Below are positions 48,001-63,000 of a stretch of 64,000 nucleotides of DNA, piece after piece. Made by a program: the position numbers and the translations under genes. The notes under the pieces were generated by a model. It saw nothing but the letters and a program-made list of their open reading frames with translations. It searched no databases and was not told where the DNA came from. The stretch comes from Bolinopsis microptera (lineage: Eukaryota; Ctenophora; Tentaculata; Lobata; Bolinopsidae): positions 17,210,712 to 17,274,711 of the forward strand of contig NC_087074.1 of the NCBI RefSeq assembly GCF_026151205.1. Reading direction: 5' to 3'. The first letter of the stretch is position 1, and each line of letters opens with the position of its first letter.

Positions 48001-51000
48001 AACTGATGTGACAAAGTAAACATATCTTGCCCCTATTTTGAAGATCTATAACTCTATTAGAATTCAGCATTCTTTCAGAAACGATTGGTAGTATATTGTC
48101 TAGAACATCAGAGCTCAAGTTTAACAATTTTAGATTAATTTGTCAAAGACACTAAAAATGTGACAAAATTAACTTTCCCTGCCCCAACAATATCAAGATA
48201 GTGTGTTAAAATTGACATAGGATGCTTTATTGCCTATATTAATCGATCCAAACTACGAAAAAGATCTGTTAATCTGATGACGATTACCTAACTCTTATAA
48301 TAACTGATGTGACAAAGTAAACATGTCTTGCCCCTATTTCGAAGAGCTATACCTCTATTAGAATACTATGTAACTTTATCATCAATGAACTAGTTATTTT
48401 GCCAGCAAGGAGCTAACAGAGTTATAATAATTTTTTTGTGACGAAATTACCATATTTTTGACCATGTTGCAGTAGTTTAATTGTGACACTGTTAACATAT
48501 CACCACCCGATAATGATTTATGTGACTGGTGCGTGGTTCTAACAGTGTTGTTTGATCCATAGTATGTAATATAAGAGGTTTAAGCTGGTATATCATTATT
48601 TGTTTAATTTCACACATGTTCAGATATCATCAAGATTATGTGACAAAGTAGACTTGTTTGTGCCTTCTGTGTTTTAATTCCTTACGACTATATGATATAA
48701 TAACAATTCCTAGCACTTCCAGGCCATCAAATAAACCTTCACTACTCAGCATTGCTTATCAGGGTGCCCTAAACATTCTTCACATGTTTTCTTAAATGTG
48801 TGACATAGTAAACCTGAGTGCACCATCTAACGAAAAGAATTGTCAAATATGTGGTCATATGTACCCATCCATGTACCCATCCAATCAACTGGACACTAAA
48901 AAATTTGGTCAAAAACGGCAGCAAGGGGTCCATATTTACTCCGTCACATGTTTATAGTGTGACAATGTAACCATTTCCATGCCGGCCGTATTTAAGCGAT
49001 ATCTTATCACCTGATTAAGATATCGTTAAGTGACAAAGTTAGCCTAGAGGATGAGACGATTATCCTAACCATCAAGGGTTTGTGTAATTTCATAGTGTGA
49101 CAAAGGCAACTACACTGTGCCTTTTAATAGGGTCACTTATATTTACCAATATCCTCAAACTCAAATGAACGTGTCCATATAGTAAGATATGTAACTTGGC
49201 CCTGATGTATCAAGAAGTAATCCCCGGAGAAAGATCTCAAATTTGAGGACCAAAAGGCTGGTAAAGGCTCTCAAATGGCGCAAGTGCACATTGCAATGCA
49301 CTTAGTGCATATCTATTATGTGTAGGGTTGAGTCCCAACTTGCTGCATAGCGATGTGTATTCAATGGACCATATCACTATATCAGGGATACTGAAGGGAT
49401 ACTGAAGGGAAAGGAAGCAGTTCTAACGAGCGCTTCTCAAACACAAGGATATATCTTGTGAACTTGGCTAGTATATATGAAACATTTGACATGGAGTTGT
49501 AGGGTGAGTTATGTGCCTCGCCGGGCTAAAGTAGTGGATGTCCTTGCTGTACGGCAAGTTAAACAAGGAACTGAAACTACTAGGTTCCGTACAGACTCAA
49601 CTCTGCACCCATGTCAATATGTTCATTATATGCAAGCCTCTTGATTTATAATCACCGGGTCTAGTAATTGTTTAAGAGAGTTCTCTGGCAGTTACGAAAC
49701 TCGAGAGACTGTGGGATACTGAAGGGAAAGGAAGCAGTTCTAACGAGCGCTTCTCAAACACAAGGATATATCTTGTGAACTTGGCTAGTATATATGAAAC
49801 ATTTGACATGGAGTTGTAGGGTGAGTTATGTGCCTCGCTGGGCTAAAGTAGTGGATGTCCTTGCTGTACGGCAAGTTAAACAAGGAACTGAAACTACTAT
49901 GTTCCGTACAGACTCAACTCTGCACCCATGTCAATATGTTCATTATATGCAAGCCTCTTGATTTATCCCATACCACTGTAGAAATAAAACAAACATTTAA
50001 CCATTAATTTTTCAAACAGGAATTGTTATTTGACAACCAGTAACCACCAACTTTTTGGTCTCATATCCTGTATTATAACTATATATAACTATATATTCTA
50101 TAAATATATACGATTTTACGACAATTTAAAAAGTAATGATGATAATCATCAATGGACAATGAGGGCCAATTTGATGAAAGCGTATGCGTAAATCATTGCT
50201 GATCGGTAATAAACCGGCGTCAAGTGTTGATATTAAACAAAATTGATAATTTTATATTTTAATTCAGTCACCCAATATTAATCTTTTTAAATTATGCAAA
50301 TAATCAAAACGTTAATTAGTTGTCGAATTGTCACTCTAAATAGCCATGTCCTAAAATTTCGCACTTTCTTGCAGACACTTCTTAATTAGAATTGCATCCA
50401 TCGGAGCCACACGTTTTCCAGTTAGAGAAGTCGCTGCCTCCTCTGTCTCCGATGTACCAGGAGACAGCCCTCAAGCTGTGGTAACCGAACCACCCTCTGT
50501 TCAAGCAGCCTGTTACTCTCGCCTTTGCCTCAGCGGTCGCGTTGTAGTATTCAATAGAATAACACTTGTTGTGCCTACAACTTGTCAGAGTATCTTCGCA
50601 ACTATTGACCGCCCTGAAATTGATATGTGTGTTCAGCAGAGATGGTACGGGTACTGCGGTTGAGTTGTAACCGGCAATTTTATAACTGGCCGGCCATGTA
50701 CTGCTAGTTGTATAGTAGCTGAGGGTTAAACTAATAGTTTTAAGTTATATACTACTCGATAAAGTACTCAATATACGTACTCAAGATCTTTGCTTTTGAA
50801 AACTCCTGGCAGGAAAGGGTCTTCATTTGGACCAAACTCTCTGCATTCATAACATTGAACCCTGCCGTCTGCCACGGTTAGAAGAGCACCAACTAGTGCC
50901 AAAAATATCAACATCGCTGAAAGGGGGGATATAGTTAGTAAAACATAATGGGTATATCTGAATTGAAAAGAGCACTATATTTCAGTATAAGTTGGATTAA

Positions 51001-54000
51001 AAAGATTATTGTAACCCCCTCCCCCAAAAACCTCCGCCTTAGAACTCCGTGCCCCAGATTTTCTATCTAAATCGCTATCCCTAAAGTTTGGAGAAGGGTG
51101 AGAATATTATTCGGGTCAAGAGTGGGGTTCAGTCGAGATAAATAATCTGGGACACGAAGTACTGCAGCAGGACAACGCTACCGAACGAAACTTATTCACC
51201 GCAAAAGTGAATATGTGCTACCCGTTTTATACAATTTTTAATGGCATGACGATTCCCATCTCGCGTGAAATAATCGACAAGACAATCCTAACGCCAAAGT
51301 TATAGTAACTTCAGGAGGAAATACACTCGTTTGGAAGTCATTATTCCCTATGGATGGTACTGATAACAAGAACTTATCAACAGGGACAAATTTTAATTGC
51401 ATTTTCGGATCATGCCAGATGTGAACTAAACCAAGAAGAAGTCCTGAAGAAATTTGGAACCCTTCTGGGGAAATTTGGAATTCAATAATCCATATGGATG
51501 GTACTAATAACAGGGACTTATCAAGAGGGACAAATTTTAATTGCATTTTCGGATCGTGCCAGAAGTTCTGTATATATACTGCACAAGTTTTGGGACGAAA
51601 TGGCGGCCCATCGTTCGGATTATAATATTTAATAGATAATTATGCCCATCTTTTTGGCTCTACTGATAAGAACCTCGCGAAATTTTATTTGTTCCCATGA
51701 ACTTAATTAACCCTGCCCCTTTTGTCAGATTGTGTGAACGGAACGGTGTACACAGAGTGTGCTGAAGAATGCCCGGCGACCTGCACCGACCCCTTCCCAT
51801 CTTGTACTTCAGAGTGTAAGGAGGGCTGCCAGTGCCCTTCTCACGCTCCCTTACTCAACGATGGACAATGCATCCCTGCTAAGGAGTGTCCTGATGAAGG
51901 TGCTCTTCAAGTTTAATCTATTAATATATAACTTACTTTAACTTTTAAGTGAAAACTGAGGAAAACGGGAGCACCGTTACCAAAATTAATGTAGAATCAT
52001 TTTTGTTTCCAAGACTATCCTATATGTATCCTTTCCATGTTTTAGTATCAGAAATTTCCAGTATCTTGTCGACCTCAACACAATTACATTATCCACAAGC
52101 TCATCCGATATTATCAAATGCTTTCCATCAGACTTAACTGCGTGTCAGAAGAGCAGGAACTCTGTGTTGTTCGGAGCTGACATGAGCCTGCTACCAACCA
52201 GGTTATACTCAAAATAATGGAATCTATATAACATATTGGTGTTTATTTTGAGGAGCAAATTTAGTGTTGCAGAGAAGGTTCCGTAAGTAATTACAGGCTT
52301 CACACTGAAACTCTATTCCCGTTTAGATGCGATGAAAATGGAGCCTATCTCCCACTACAGTGCTCGTGGGCTGAGTGTTTCTGTGTGACCCCCCTTGGAA
52401 CCAGAGTAGCCACTGTCCCTTACTCTCTTGATGACTCTGTTTGCCGTGAGTATTAAGAGTACAGTTTGAATAGCCAATTTAATTAGTGAACCTTATTAAT
52501 AGGATTATTATGGTTCATTTATTTTGATAAAGAGTGAGTGAGATTGATTATCTAAACTGCCTTTCAGACGAGATCGACTATAAAGTGGGGTCAGAGTGCA
52601 ATGAAACTCACTGCTGGTGCACTGACAATAGAGGGAGCCCTGTTCAACACACTGCACGGTATGATATTTGAGGGTTTGCACGGTATGATATTTGAGGGTT
52701 ATTGTTCAGGAAGTTAGGTGTACACAAAGAGAATCACCAGATTTAGTTACAAATAGTTGATATTATTGTTCAACAGGTTGAAGCATGCGGAGATATCTTG
52801 CAGAGAGTCAGATATCGACAAGTCTGTTGTCATGGTTACCAGATGTGAGAGAGAGCGTGATGATGAGTGCTCATGGGTTAGCATATTTTTAGCTTTATTA
52901 GACTAATTAGTTAATTGATTGATTTATATTTTAGGAAACGACCGAAATTTCGGTTTGGTTGTTTTTGACCGGTTTGGCAAAAATTTTACCGAATTTTGCC
53001 GCGAACGTTTCATCAATTCCGAAAAATTAAAATAGCGGTAAAATGTTTGGGGCCCAAGGACTACTAGCATTGGTGTATATCTGTAGGGGGGGAGTGTTAC
53101 AAGAAAGCTTTAGAACTAAGTCAAGCTTAATTACCTTATCGGACCTTATTTGGACGGACATTAATTGAACGCTAGAGGCCTTAACGTTCATCTCAATGTC
53201 CGTTCAAATAAAGTCCGTTCATTTAAGGTCCGTCCAAGTTAAAGTCCGTTGCATTTTTTTCAAAAATTCGAACTTCTTGTCCAGAATATGACAACTATGA
53301 GAACTTTATTGTGCCGTAAGTTAACGACGGAAAGGTTCTCCTTGGTCTGCCGGAGGCACAGAAAACTCTACTAGTATATGATGTTTCCAAGGGGCACTTT
53401 GCGGAAAAAGTCAACGAAATTATGGCACTCAACAACATAGTTCATGAGCTAGTCCCCGCAAATATTACAAACTTGTTCCAGCCTCTACATATATTACGGT
53501 AAATCGTGTTGCCAAGGACATTGTCTATTACTATTAGACGAGACTAATGAGTTTCTCGAATATAAAATTGATTTATAGATTGCAACGGCCCTTAAGCGCT
53601 TGGTACATCGACTTTAATTCTATTTTAAGTCTATATAATTATCTGCACCCGGGAATTTAAAACTGCAAAATCTTGCAGCTTCGGGAAATTAAATTACCAC
53701 AATGATATCAGAGTTCAGACTACGCAATATGTGAGTCAACGAAAATAAATCCCATAGAAAAAGCGCTCTTGATGAATCGCTAATGAGAGCGGGAACTGGA
53801 AAAAGGACGGTCAAGCAAAACCCTTGCAAATCTTATCGAAGATATTCCCTCTAAGAGTTACTCCCAAGCTCCCACACTGTAAAACACTAAATCATGTCGA
53901 GTCCTAAATAATGGTGATCAGTGCGGACCAAACAGCAAAGCCAAAAAGAAAAGAAAAGGGGGGACCCCCAACCCATTTAGGCGTAGCTGAGACACCTCAC

Positions 54001-57000
54001 AGCAAGTAGACCAAAGTGGCTCTTGCAGCTTGTGAAAGGTGTATCAACTCCCCGCTTGGTTCAGCTAGGCCTGATGGAGTTCTCTTCCAATTATTCAATT
54101 AGACAGTTATATATAGTATATAGCCTTATGAAGCAGCCCACAAGTGAGCCAGAAAGAAGGTTAACTTATTTTATTCCAGCTGTTGTGAGCCTAATGATCA
54201 TTATGAAAGTCTGGAAATAGAGATCAAGTTTCTAGCTTACTCGTTGAAACTGAAAAGACGTTGAAACTGGGATACAATACACTACACGAACGCCCAAAAA
54301 GATGAACCAATTGATATGAGCAACGTTTAAAATTGAACAGCGTTTTAACGTTGTATTTAATTTTAGATTGTGAATGAAAAGTTCTTAAACGTTTTATAGG
54401 CCAACGTTGGTTAATTTTAAAGGTCAATTTTTTAACGTTGAAGTTGAACTATTTCATGCACGAAAACCCATTTGATGAAGATGATATGTGATATTAATGT
54501 CCGTTCATAATTATGTCCGTTCATTTAATGTCCGTCCAAATAAGGTCCGATAAGGTAGCTTAATCTGTGAATCAATTGCCATGACAAATAAATGTAACAG
54601 TAAAACACCACATTTAAACTATACTCCACCTCAGGTTGACCCAATACTGAAGGTGCTATCACCGGGTGACAGCTGTCTCTCCTCCAGCTGTACAGAGAAG
54701 GGTTACTACCTGTCCATACAGTGTAATCAGAACAGGTGTTGGTGCTCTGACCAGAGTGGGGGCCTCATCCCATGGACTGTCCGGCACAGACAAGCAGGTC
54801 AGTAAATTGATAGTGCCCCCCTAACAGTGCGGTAATGTGCGGTAATAGTGCCCCCTAACAGTGCGGTAATATGCGGTAATAGTGCCCCCTAACAGTGCGG
54901 TAATATGCGGTAATAGTACCCCCTAACAGTGCGGTAATGTGCGGTAATAATGCCCCCTAACAGTACGGTAATGTGCGGAAATAGTGCCCCCCCTAACAGT
55001 GCGTTAATGTGCGGAAATAGTGCCCCCCCTCCTAACAGTGCGGTAATGTGCGGTAATAGGTCAGTAGAGTTTCTCTAAAAGTTTGCTTTTATATCAGAAA
55101 TCCCAATGATAGTAAGTGTGCACAAAGTGATTGGCCATTCAAGGGTTTCCGCTCAAAAATATTACCTTATCGGACCTTATTTGGACGGACATTAATTGAA
55201 CGCTGGAGGCCTTAACGTTCATCTCAATGTCCGTTCAAATAAAGTCCGTTCATTTAAGGTCCGTCCAAGTTAAAGTCCGTTGAATTTTTTTCAAAAATTC
55301 GAACTTTTTGTCCAGAATATGACAACTATGAGAACTTTATTGTGCCGTAAGTTAACGACGGAAAGGTTCTCCTTGGTCTGCCGGAGGCACAGAAAACTCT
55401 ACTAGTATATGATGTTTCCAAGGGGCACTTTGCGGAAAAAGTCAACGAAATTATGGCACTCAACAACATAGTTCATGAGCTAGTCCCCGCAAATATTACA
55501 AACTTGTTCCAGCCTCTACATATATTACGGTAAATCGTGTTGCCAAGGACATTGTCTATTACTATTAGACAAGACTAAAGAGTTTCTCGAATATAAAATT
55601 GATTTATTGATTGCAACGGCCCTTAAGCGCTTGGTACATCGACTTTAATTCTATTTTATGTCTGTATAATTATCTGCACCCGGGAATTGAAAACTGCAAA
55701 ATCTTGCAGCTCCGGGAAATTAAATTACCACAATGATATCAGAGTTCAGACTACGCAATATGTAAGTCAACGAAAATAAATCCCATGGAAAAAGTGCTCT
55801 TGATGAATCGCTCTTGATGAATCGCTAATGTGCGGAAATAGTGCCCCCCTAACAGTGCGTTAATGTGCGGAAATAGTGTCCCCCCTCCTAACAGTGCGGT
55901 AATGTGCGGTAATAGGTCAGTAGAGTTTCTCTAAAAGTTTGCTTTTATATTTTTTAACGGCCAGGTAGCGCAGTTGGTTAGCCAGCTTTGCAATCGTGAG
56001 GTTGCGGGTTCAAATCCCACTGTCTGCCTGGTCGTGGGGTGAGCGTCGTTGACGTTCAGCTAAGGATCGTGAGTGGTCTATGCAGCCCCCCGGTCTACTC
56101 AGCCGAATACTCGAGAAATCGGGTGTGAGGGTTAAATGAGGAGCTGCACATTGCAGCAAAGTCTCGGGCGAAGAAAGTATGGTACACACTACCTTAACCG
56201 TCACTGGCTAAAAACAAATCCTTCGGCTTCCTGTAATTGGCTGGTTGCACTTGTGTAACAATATGGCTGTTGGAATACTCCGAAGTAAAATAAGTGTCTA
56301 GATAAAAATTTAAAAAAATCAGAAATCCCAATGATAGTAAGTGTGCACAAAGTGATTGGCCATTCAAGGGTTTCCGCTCAAAAATATTACTTTATCGGAC
56401 CTTATTTGGACGGACATTAATTGGGCGCTGGAGGCCTTAACGTTCATCTCAATGTCCGTTCAAATAAAGTCCGTTCATTTAAGGTCCGTCCAAGTTAAAG
56501 TCCGTTGAATTTTTTTCAAAAATTCGAACTTTTTGTCCAGAATATGACAACTATGAGAACTTTATTGTGCCGTAAGTTAACGACGGAAAGGTTCTCCTTG
56601 GTCTGCCGGAGGCACAGAAAACTCTACTAGTATATGATGTTTCCAAGGGGCACTTTGCGGAAAAAGTCAACGAAATTATTGCACTCAACAACATAGTTCA
56701 TGAGCTAGTCCCCGCAAATATTACAAACTTGTTCCAGCCTCTACATATATTACGGTAAATCGTGTTGCCAAGGACATTGTCTATTACTATTAGACAAGAC
56801 TAAAGAGTTTCTCGAATATAAAATTGATTTATTGATTGCAACGGCCCTTAAGCGCTTGGTACATCGACTTTAATTCTATTTTATGTCTGTATAATTATCT
56901 GCACCCGGGAATTAAAAACTGCAAAATCTTGCAGCTTCGGGAAATTAAATTACCACAATGATATCAGAGTTCAGACTACGCAATATGTAAGTCAACGAAA

Positions 57001-60000
57001 ATAAATCCCATGGAAAAAGCGCTCTTGATGAATCGCTAATGAGAATTGAGAGCGGGAATTGGAAAAAGGACGGTCAAGCAAAACCCTTGCAAATCTTATC
57101 GAAGATATCCCCTCTAAGAGTTACTCCCAAGCAAAGCCAAAAAGAAAAGAAAAGGGGGGACCCCCAACCCATGTAGGCGTAGCTGAGACACCTCACAGCA
57201 AGTAGACCAAAGTGGCTCTTGCTTGTGAAAGGTGTATCAACTCCCCGCTTGGTTCAGCTAGGCCTGATGGAGTTCTCTTCCAATTATTCAATTAGACAGT
57301 TATATATAGTATAGCCTTCTGAAGCAGCCCACAAGTGAGCCAGAAAGAAGGTTAACCTATTTTATTCCAGCTGTTGTGAGCCTAATGATCATTATGAAAG
57401 TCTGGAAATAGAGATCAAGTTTCTAGCTAACTCGTTGAAACTGAAAAGACGTTGAAACTGGGATAAAAAAACATTACACGAACGCCCAAAAAGATGAACC
57501 AATTGATATGAGGCATGAGCAACGTTTAAAATTGAACAGCGTTTTAACGTTGTATTTAATTTTAGATTGTGAATGAAAAGTTCTTAAACGTTTTATAGGC
57601 CAACGTTGGTTAATTTTAAAGGTAAATTTTTTAACGTTGAACTATTTCATGCACGAAAACCCATTTATGATGAAGATGATAATATGCGATATTAAACACT
57701 GATCATGTACACATCTTTTAACATTTTTACTGCTTAACGACTGCTTTTCTTACTTACTGTATAAAAAATGGATTTAAAAATCATTTTCTGGAATAAAAAA
57801 AAGTTTTAAAAAATGAAAAAAAATCGGATTTTTGATGGTTTTGAGTGCCTTCTAGCGTTCATATTAATGTCCGTTCATAATTATGTCCGTTCATTTAATG
57901 TCCGTCTAAATAAGGTCCGATAAGGTATTTAATAGTTGAATCTATATTGTGTCAAATATTGCATTCAGTTTAGCCAATTCTGACTAATTGACTACACGAG
58001 TATAAAACAAGTTATCCTACTATATCCCCAGGTCTGCAATGTACGACTGAAGGTGTCCCGACAACCCGGTGTGATAGACTCCACAACGAAGGAGTCACCA
58101 TAGAGTGCGATGTTCTGGGAGTGCCAGCCCCCAAAGTCTGCAGAGCAACCTCCTGCTGGTGTGTTAGCAGTGCTGGAGATGAAATACCCGGCACCAGAGG
58201 TAACCAGGATATAACATGTCCTGAGCGGGCAGATGCTTGTGTTTTGGAGAGAGACGGGGGAGTGGTAGCTGCTGATATTTGGGGACTGCCTCTTCTTGGA
58301 TCTGTTTATCCACAGTGCGACATTTGGGGCAGATACCGTAGTAAACAGTGCAGGAACGGGGAGTGCATCTGTGTGGACACTGTCTCAGGTGTACCACTGG
58401 AGGACACTAGCTGTCTGTCTGACACAACAACTACTCTCTACTCCAGCTACTTTGGCGAGGACATTCAAATAGAACCTCTTGTTGAACAGTCCCCGTCTTC
58501 CTGTTTGTCACAGCAAGAACTGGTCAGTCTGAATTTAACAGACCACGAGATCTCAATGAAGCTGCCACTCTGTTCAGCTGACGGTGGTTATTTCCCTCAG
58601 CAGTTCAGATCGGATATTGGGTCGTGGTGGTGTGTTGACCCCCAATCTGGCGAGGAACTATCAGGTGGGAGAGGAGCTCGACACACCCTGCCCTGTTCCG
58701 GAGCTGGACTCGGTCAGGTTCTGTTCCAGTCCGTTAAAATACCAGGGTGTGTAACGGATGAGATAGTCAGGGTGGTTAAAGAGGATGCTAGCAGTGGTCT
58801 AACCTGTGAGGATTACCTCTACCACTCTGTTCAGTGTTTAGATGATGATGGTAACCAGTGCTTCTGTGTTACCTCTGACACGGGCATCCCTCTCTCGCTC
58901 TCCTACTCTCGCCGCTTCCTGCTGTCCTGTCCGGACATGCCGGAGACAGCGTGTTTGAGGGAGCAGTTCCAGGCTTGTTCTGACGACACAACCCCGCTAC
59001 TTCTCTCCTCTTGTCCTGAGACGTGTGATCGGGAAACGGGCAACTTCCTTCCTCTTCAGTGTGATAATGATACTTGCTATTGTGTCAACATTATTACTGG
59101 CCTGGTAATTTAAATAGCTAGCTTTGACTTTCTTTTCAATTAATTAACTTTCTTTTCGATCATATATTGTGATAGACCAGCTCACTCAATTTCACCAAGC
59201 AATTTAACACCACACCGGAATGTTTGCAGGAAATCCCGTACAGTCATGGTCGAGCAGGAGGGTTCAAGTGCTCTGAGTTTGGTAGGATTATGGAGGATAA
59301 CAGAACAGTGTGTCAGAAGCAGGAGGACAGGAGGTGTGATGCTGTCTACCACGACTCACCTGGTATGTCAAGAAACTTAACTAACTTAACCAAGAATTAA
59401 AGCAAATAAATACAGCTACTTTGATTAAAGTACAGCTGGTATGACCATGTTACTAATAAAGTAATGACAGCTGTTTGTTTACACTTGGATATTATCATGA
59501 GATCATATCCACAATGATATCATGTGATCGCTGATCGCTCATAAGTTTTTTAAACAGCTTAGTTGCATAAAAAGTTGACGATGGACGCTTTCAAATCAAA
59601 TCTCCAATTTTCTCACTAATAAAAAAGAGAAAGAATCAACCAATGAAATGAATATAGAAAATCTCTGAACTGTGTCTTCTCTCAGCGACAGAAGGATGTC
59701 ACATCTTGTGGTGCGAGGGAGAGAAGTACAGCGCTAAACAGTGTGACGGAGATGAGTGCTACTGTGCTGATCCTGAAACAGGTACACGCCTCTCACTTGA
59801 GTAAGAGAATCTCTTGTGAGAAGAGGAATGGTTCTTTTTTTCTTCTTTTTTTTGACTTTTCAATATGAGGGCCAGCGAAGAGTCCACAGCAATTGTGTGG
59901 AACTGATTTTGCAGTTAAGCTGAAATCGATTGACGTCTTCTGCCCTATCCAGTCGAGGATTCCTTAGCCTGGACATTCTTTATATACATGCATAACTATA

Positions 60001-63000
60001 GTTTTCGCATGTATACATACCTGTTCAAAAAAGTTTTAAATCAATTGCCTCCAAATTTTAAATACCTCACCAAAAAATCTAACAAATAGTTTTTTTTTCT
60101 ATTTCTGTTTCTATCCGTCTTACTTGTTGATGACTTACTCGGAACTAAAAGGAAAAACTCGCCTATTTGAGTATAATCTTTTCTCAAATTTTCCAAAATT
60201 TTCAACTTAATTGACGTCAAGTTTACAAAAGTTTACATAAGCTGACAAGTGTTATGTGCAGTCTTGTTATGTGCAGTCAGCAGGCTTGCAGAAATGTTGC
60301 CCTGACTCATCGCCAGCTTCTACATAAAAACATAAATACTAAAATATTATATACTACTGTATATTATTATTACATTAAATAGTACTATACGTGCTGTTTG
60401 AACTATCGTGGAATTTCAATACTTTAAATTTAAAATGTCCGTACTAGAGTCCGGACCCTCCGCGCACTAGCTAGGACGTGATGAGAACACTTACAACTGC
60501 AAAATCATAACCCAGCCTTTAATACGATCATAAACTAAAATATACAACGGAATAATATTTATAGCATTGTATGATGTGGCGGTTTTTTGAAATGAAAATA
60601 CTTTGTTTGGTTGTTGCAGCAGTTTGTGATGAATATTTTTATCGTTACACCCCTTCTGTTGACCCTAATTTTAGGAGACGCAATTGACTACGCAGACTTT
60701 GGTCGCTCTGACTTCTCGTGCGGGAGTAACGGGCAAGTGCTGTACAGCAACCTGACGGTGTGCCAGCTGCAGGAGCTGATGCTGTGTCCCAGTACGTACT
60801 ACCCTCAGTTTGATGCGTATCTCAGACCCCTCGCCTGCCCGCTGCCGCTCTGTTATCCTGACGGTCAGTTCAAGAAGAAGATATCTCTTAAAATAGTTTA
60901 TTCGGAGTTTTTTTTCAATCGCTATCTAGATGTTTAACTAATAATCGATCATTCTAAGAATAAGGTCCGTTTTTCCGGAATTGTTGCACTTAAACTATAG
61001 CACTCAGACTAGCCCATTATGAATATTAATCTCAGATTTTGAACAACTGAATTTCAGGAAGTTATCATACTCAACGGTGCCTAGGTGATGTGTGTGGTTG
61101 TGTGGATAGAGAAACTAGCGCTAGTATACCAAACACAGTACACACTCACGGTGTAAAGGTTAGTAGACAAACTCAGTTATTGGGGAGTTGAAAATCATTC
61201 ATTTCTAAACCATCATAAAATTAATATTTCTTATTTAGTCGTCTCACAATTTGCACGCCTTTAGAGATGTGACGAGGAAGGGAACCTAATCGAGGACAAG
61301 AGGTCGACCTGTGAGAAAGAGAGATCTAAGTTCTGTGAGCCTCAGTCTCTGGACGGTATCAGGGTGGTACCTCCAGACTGTCCCGCTCTCCACTGCATTG
61401 GCACTGGTTAGTGAACGCTAAATTAGTCTTTAGCTGGATTTTCAATCATTTTCGGTTGTAACAGAGAACAGCAACTTCACGCAAAAATAAATAGTTTCTC
61501 GCAGAATGCCACCTGAAACTTTGGGTAAAAGTTTCGCCATCCACAACCGGCTATTTACAGCTTCATTATAGTTATATACTTTACTTTGTTATAATATGAA
61601 TGTGGTTATATACTTGGTTAATAATGAACAATGTTATCTAGGATTATTCAGTCCTCTGCAATGCAGTAACGCTGAATGTCACTGTGTAAATGTAAACACT
61701 GGTGAGGAGTACCCGGGTACCAGGAGTGATGAGGTCGGAACATTTGACTGCGACTACGCCGGCAACACCTTCAACATCGAGGAGGGTAATGGGGGGCTTT
61801 GTGGGGAACAGGTATGTGTTAAACATGTTGAAACTGTGTTAAACATGTTGAAACTGTGTTAAACATGTTGAAACTGTGTTGAACATGTTGAAACTGTGTT
61901 AAACATGTTGAAACTGTGTTCAACATAGCTCCGCAATAAAACGACACTTATTTCTTTTTTCACAGTTTTTCTCATGGAAAAGGGATTGAAATTTACTTGA
62001 ACAGAAATTGCATTGAATCTAAATAGTTGATTTATGTTTATGTTATTGAAGCTTGGTATTGGTACTTTATAGTTGGATTTATGTTATTGAAGCTTGGTAT
62101 CGGTACTTTTGTATAGAGGATAGCTCTAATGACTCCTTCCTCAGACGGAGAAAGAATGTGACGGAGAAGGAGAGTGGTTTGTTAGGGAGCAGTGCACGTC
62201 TGAGTACTGTTACTGTGTCTATCTGGACAGTGGGGAGGTCCTCGTTGGATCTGAACAGGTATGGGGACTTATTAGATGAAACAGCGTACAGTAATATAAT
62301 AAATTAAAGCTGATTAATAAATCTTGAAAATAACGTTAAATTGTTATTTTAACTCAATAGAAAATTTGGATTAAAAGTTACTTTTGAATAATACCGCCAC
62401 TTTTACAAGTTAATGTTTTCTGGCAATTTTCCTCATCTTCTTTAGTCTCATGAAATTATCCTGGTGCAGCGATCCATCGCAACGTATGTATATTTATCTG
62501 GCTTAATTTAAAATTACAATATTGTAGTCCATATACAAAATTAAATCGACCGCGTTGCATATTGTGATAAATTAATCGTTCCAGTTTTTAATTAATAAGA
62601 AGGAATAAAAATCAGTTTAGCTAAAAAGATCAATAAAAACACCGTGTTTCAGGTGGTAGGTGTGCCTGTGTGTCCCGCTCTGATCGACACTAGAACTAAG
62701 TGTCAAGTCCAGCACGACAGGACATGTGTTAAGACGTTCCAGGGAGGTGAGCTTGTTGGAGAGTGTCAGACTACACGGTGCAATGAAGATGGGAGCTTCC
62801 TAACTCAGTACTGCAGCCAGGAGACATGCTGGTGTGTTGATAGAGAGTCAGGGGAGAGGGTCCTGGAGACTGAGTTCCAGCAGGGTACACATTACTGTAA
62901 CGAGGTATCGGAGAGGGTCTACCTGCCTCCTTGTCTCCGACAAGACGCTCTGATCTGCACTGATGAGGGACTGTATGCTAGCATGCAGTGCGATGAAGTG

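Larger units (their letters stand above)
54970..57052 (+). repeat. Tandem segmental duplication, 857-bp unit
   Basis: 54970-55826 is repeated at 55827-57052, the second copy being longer only because of the 369-bp SINE. Each unit includes the end of the minisatellite, a unique segment with GTGATTGGCCATTCAAGGG, and the left part of a DDE-family element. Divergence is about 1-2 percent by eye. Confidence 0.85.

Noticed and set aside
56010..56030. Functional tRNA gene
   Set aside because: A- and B-box are present, but the anticodon arm is imperfect and the sequence continues into a SINE body with an A-rich end, inserted at a visible empty site.
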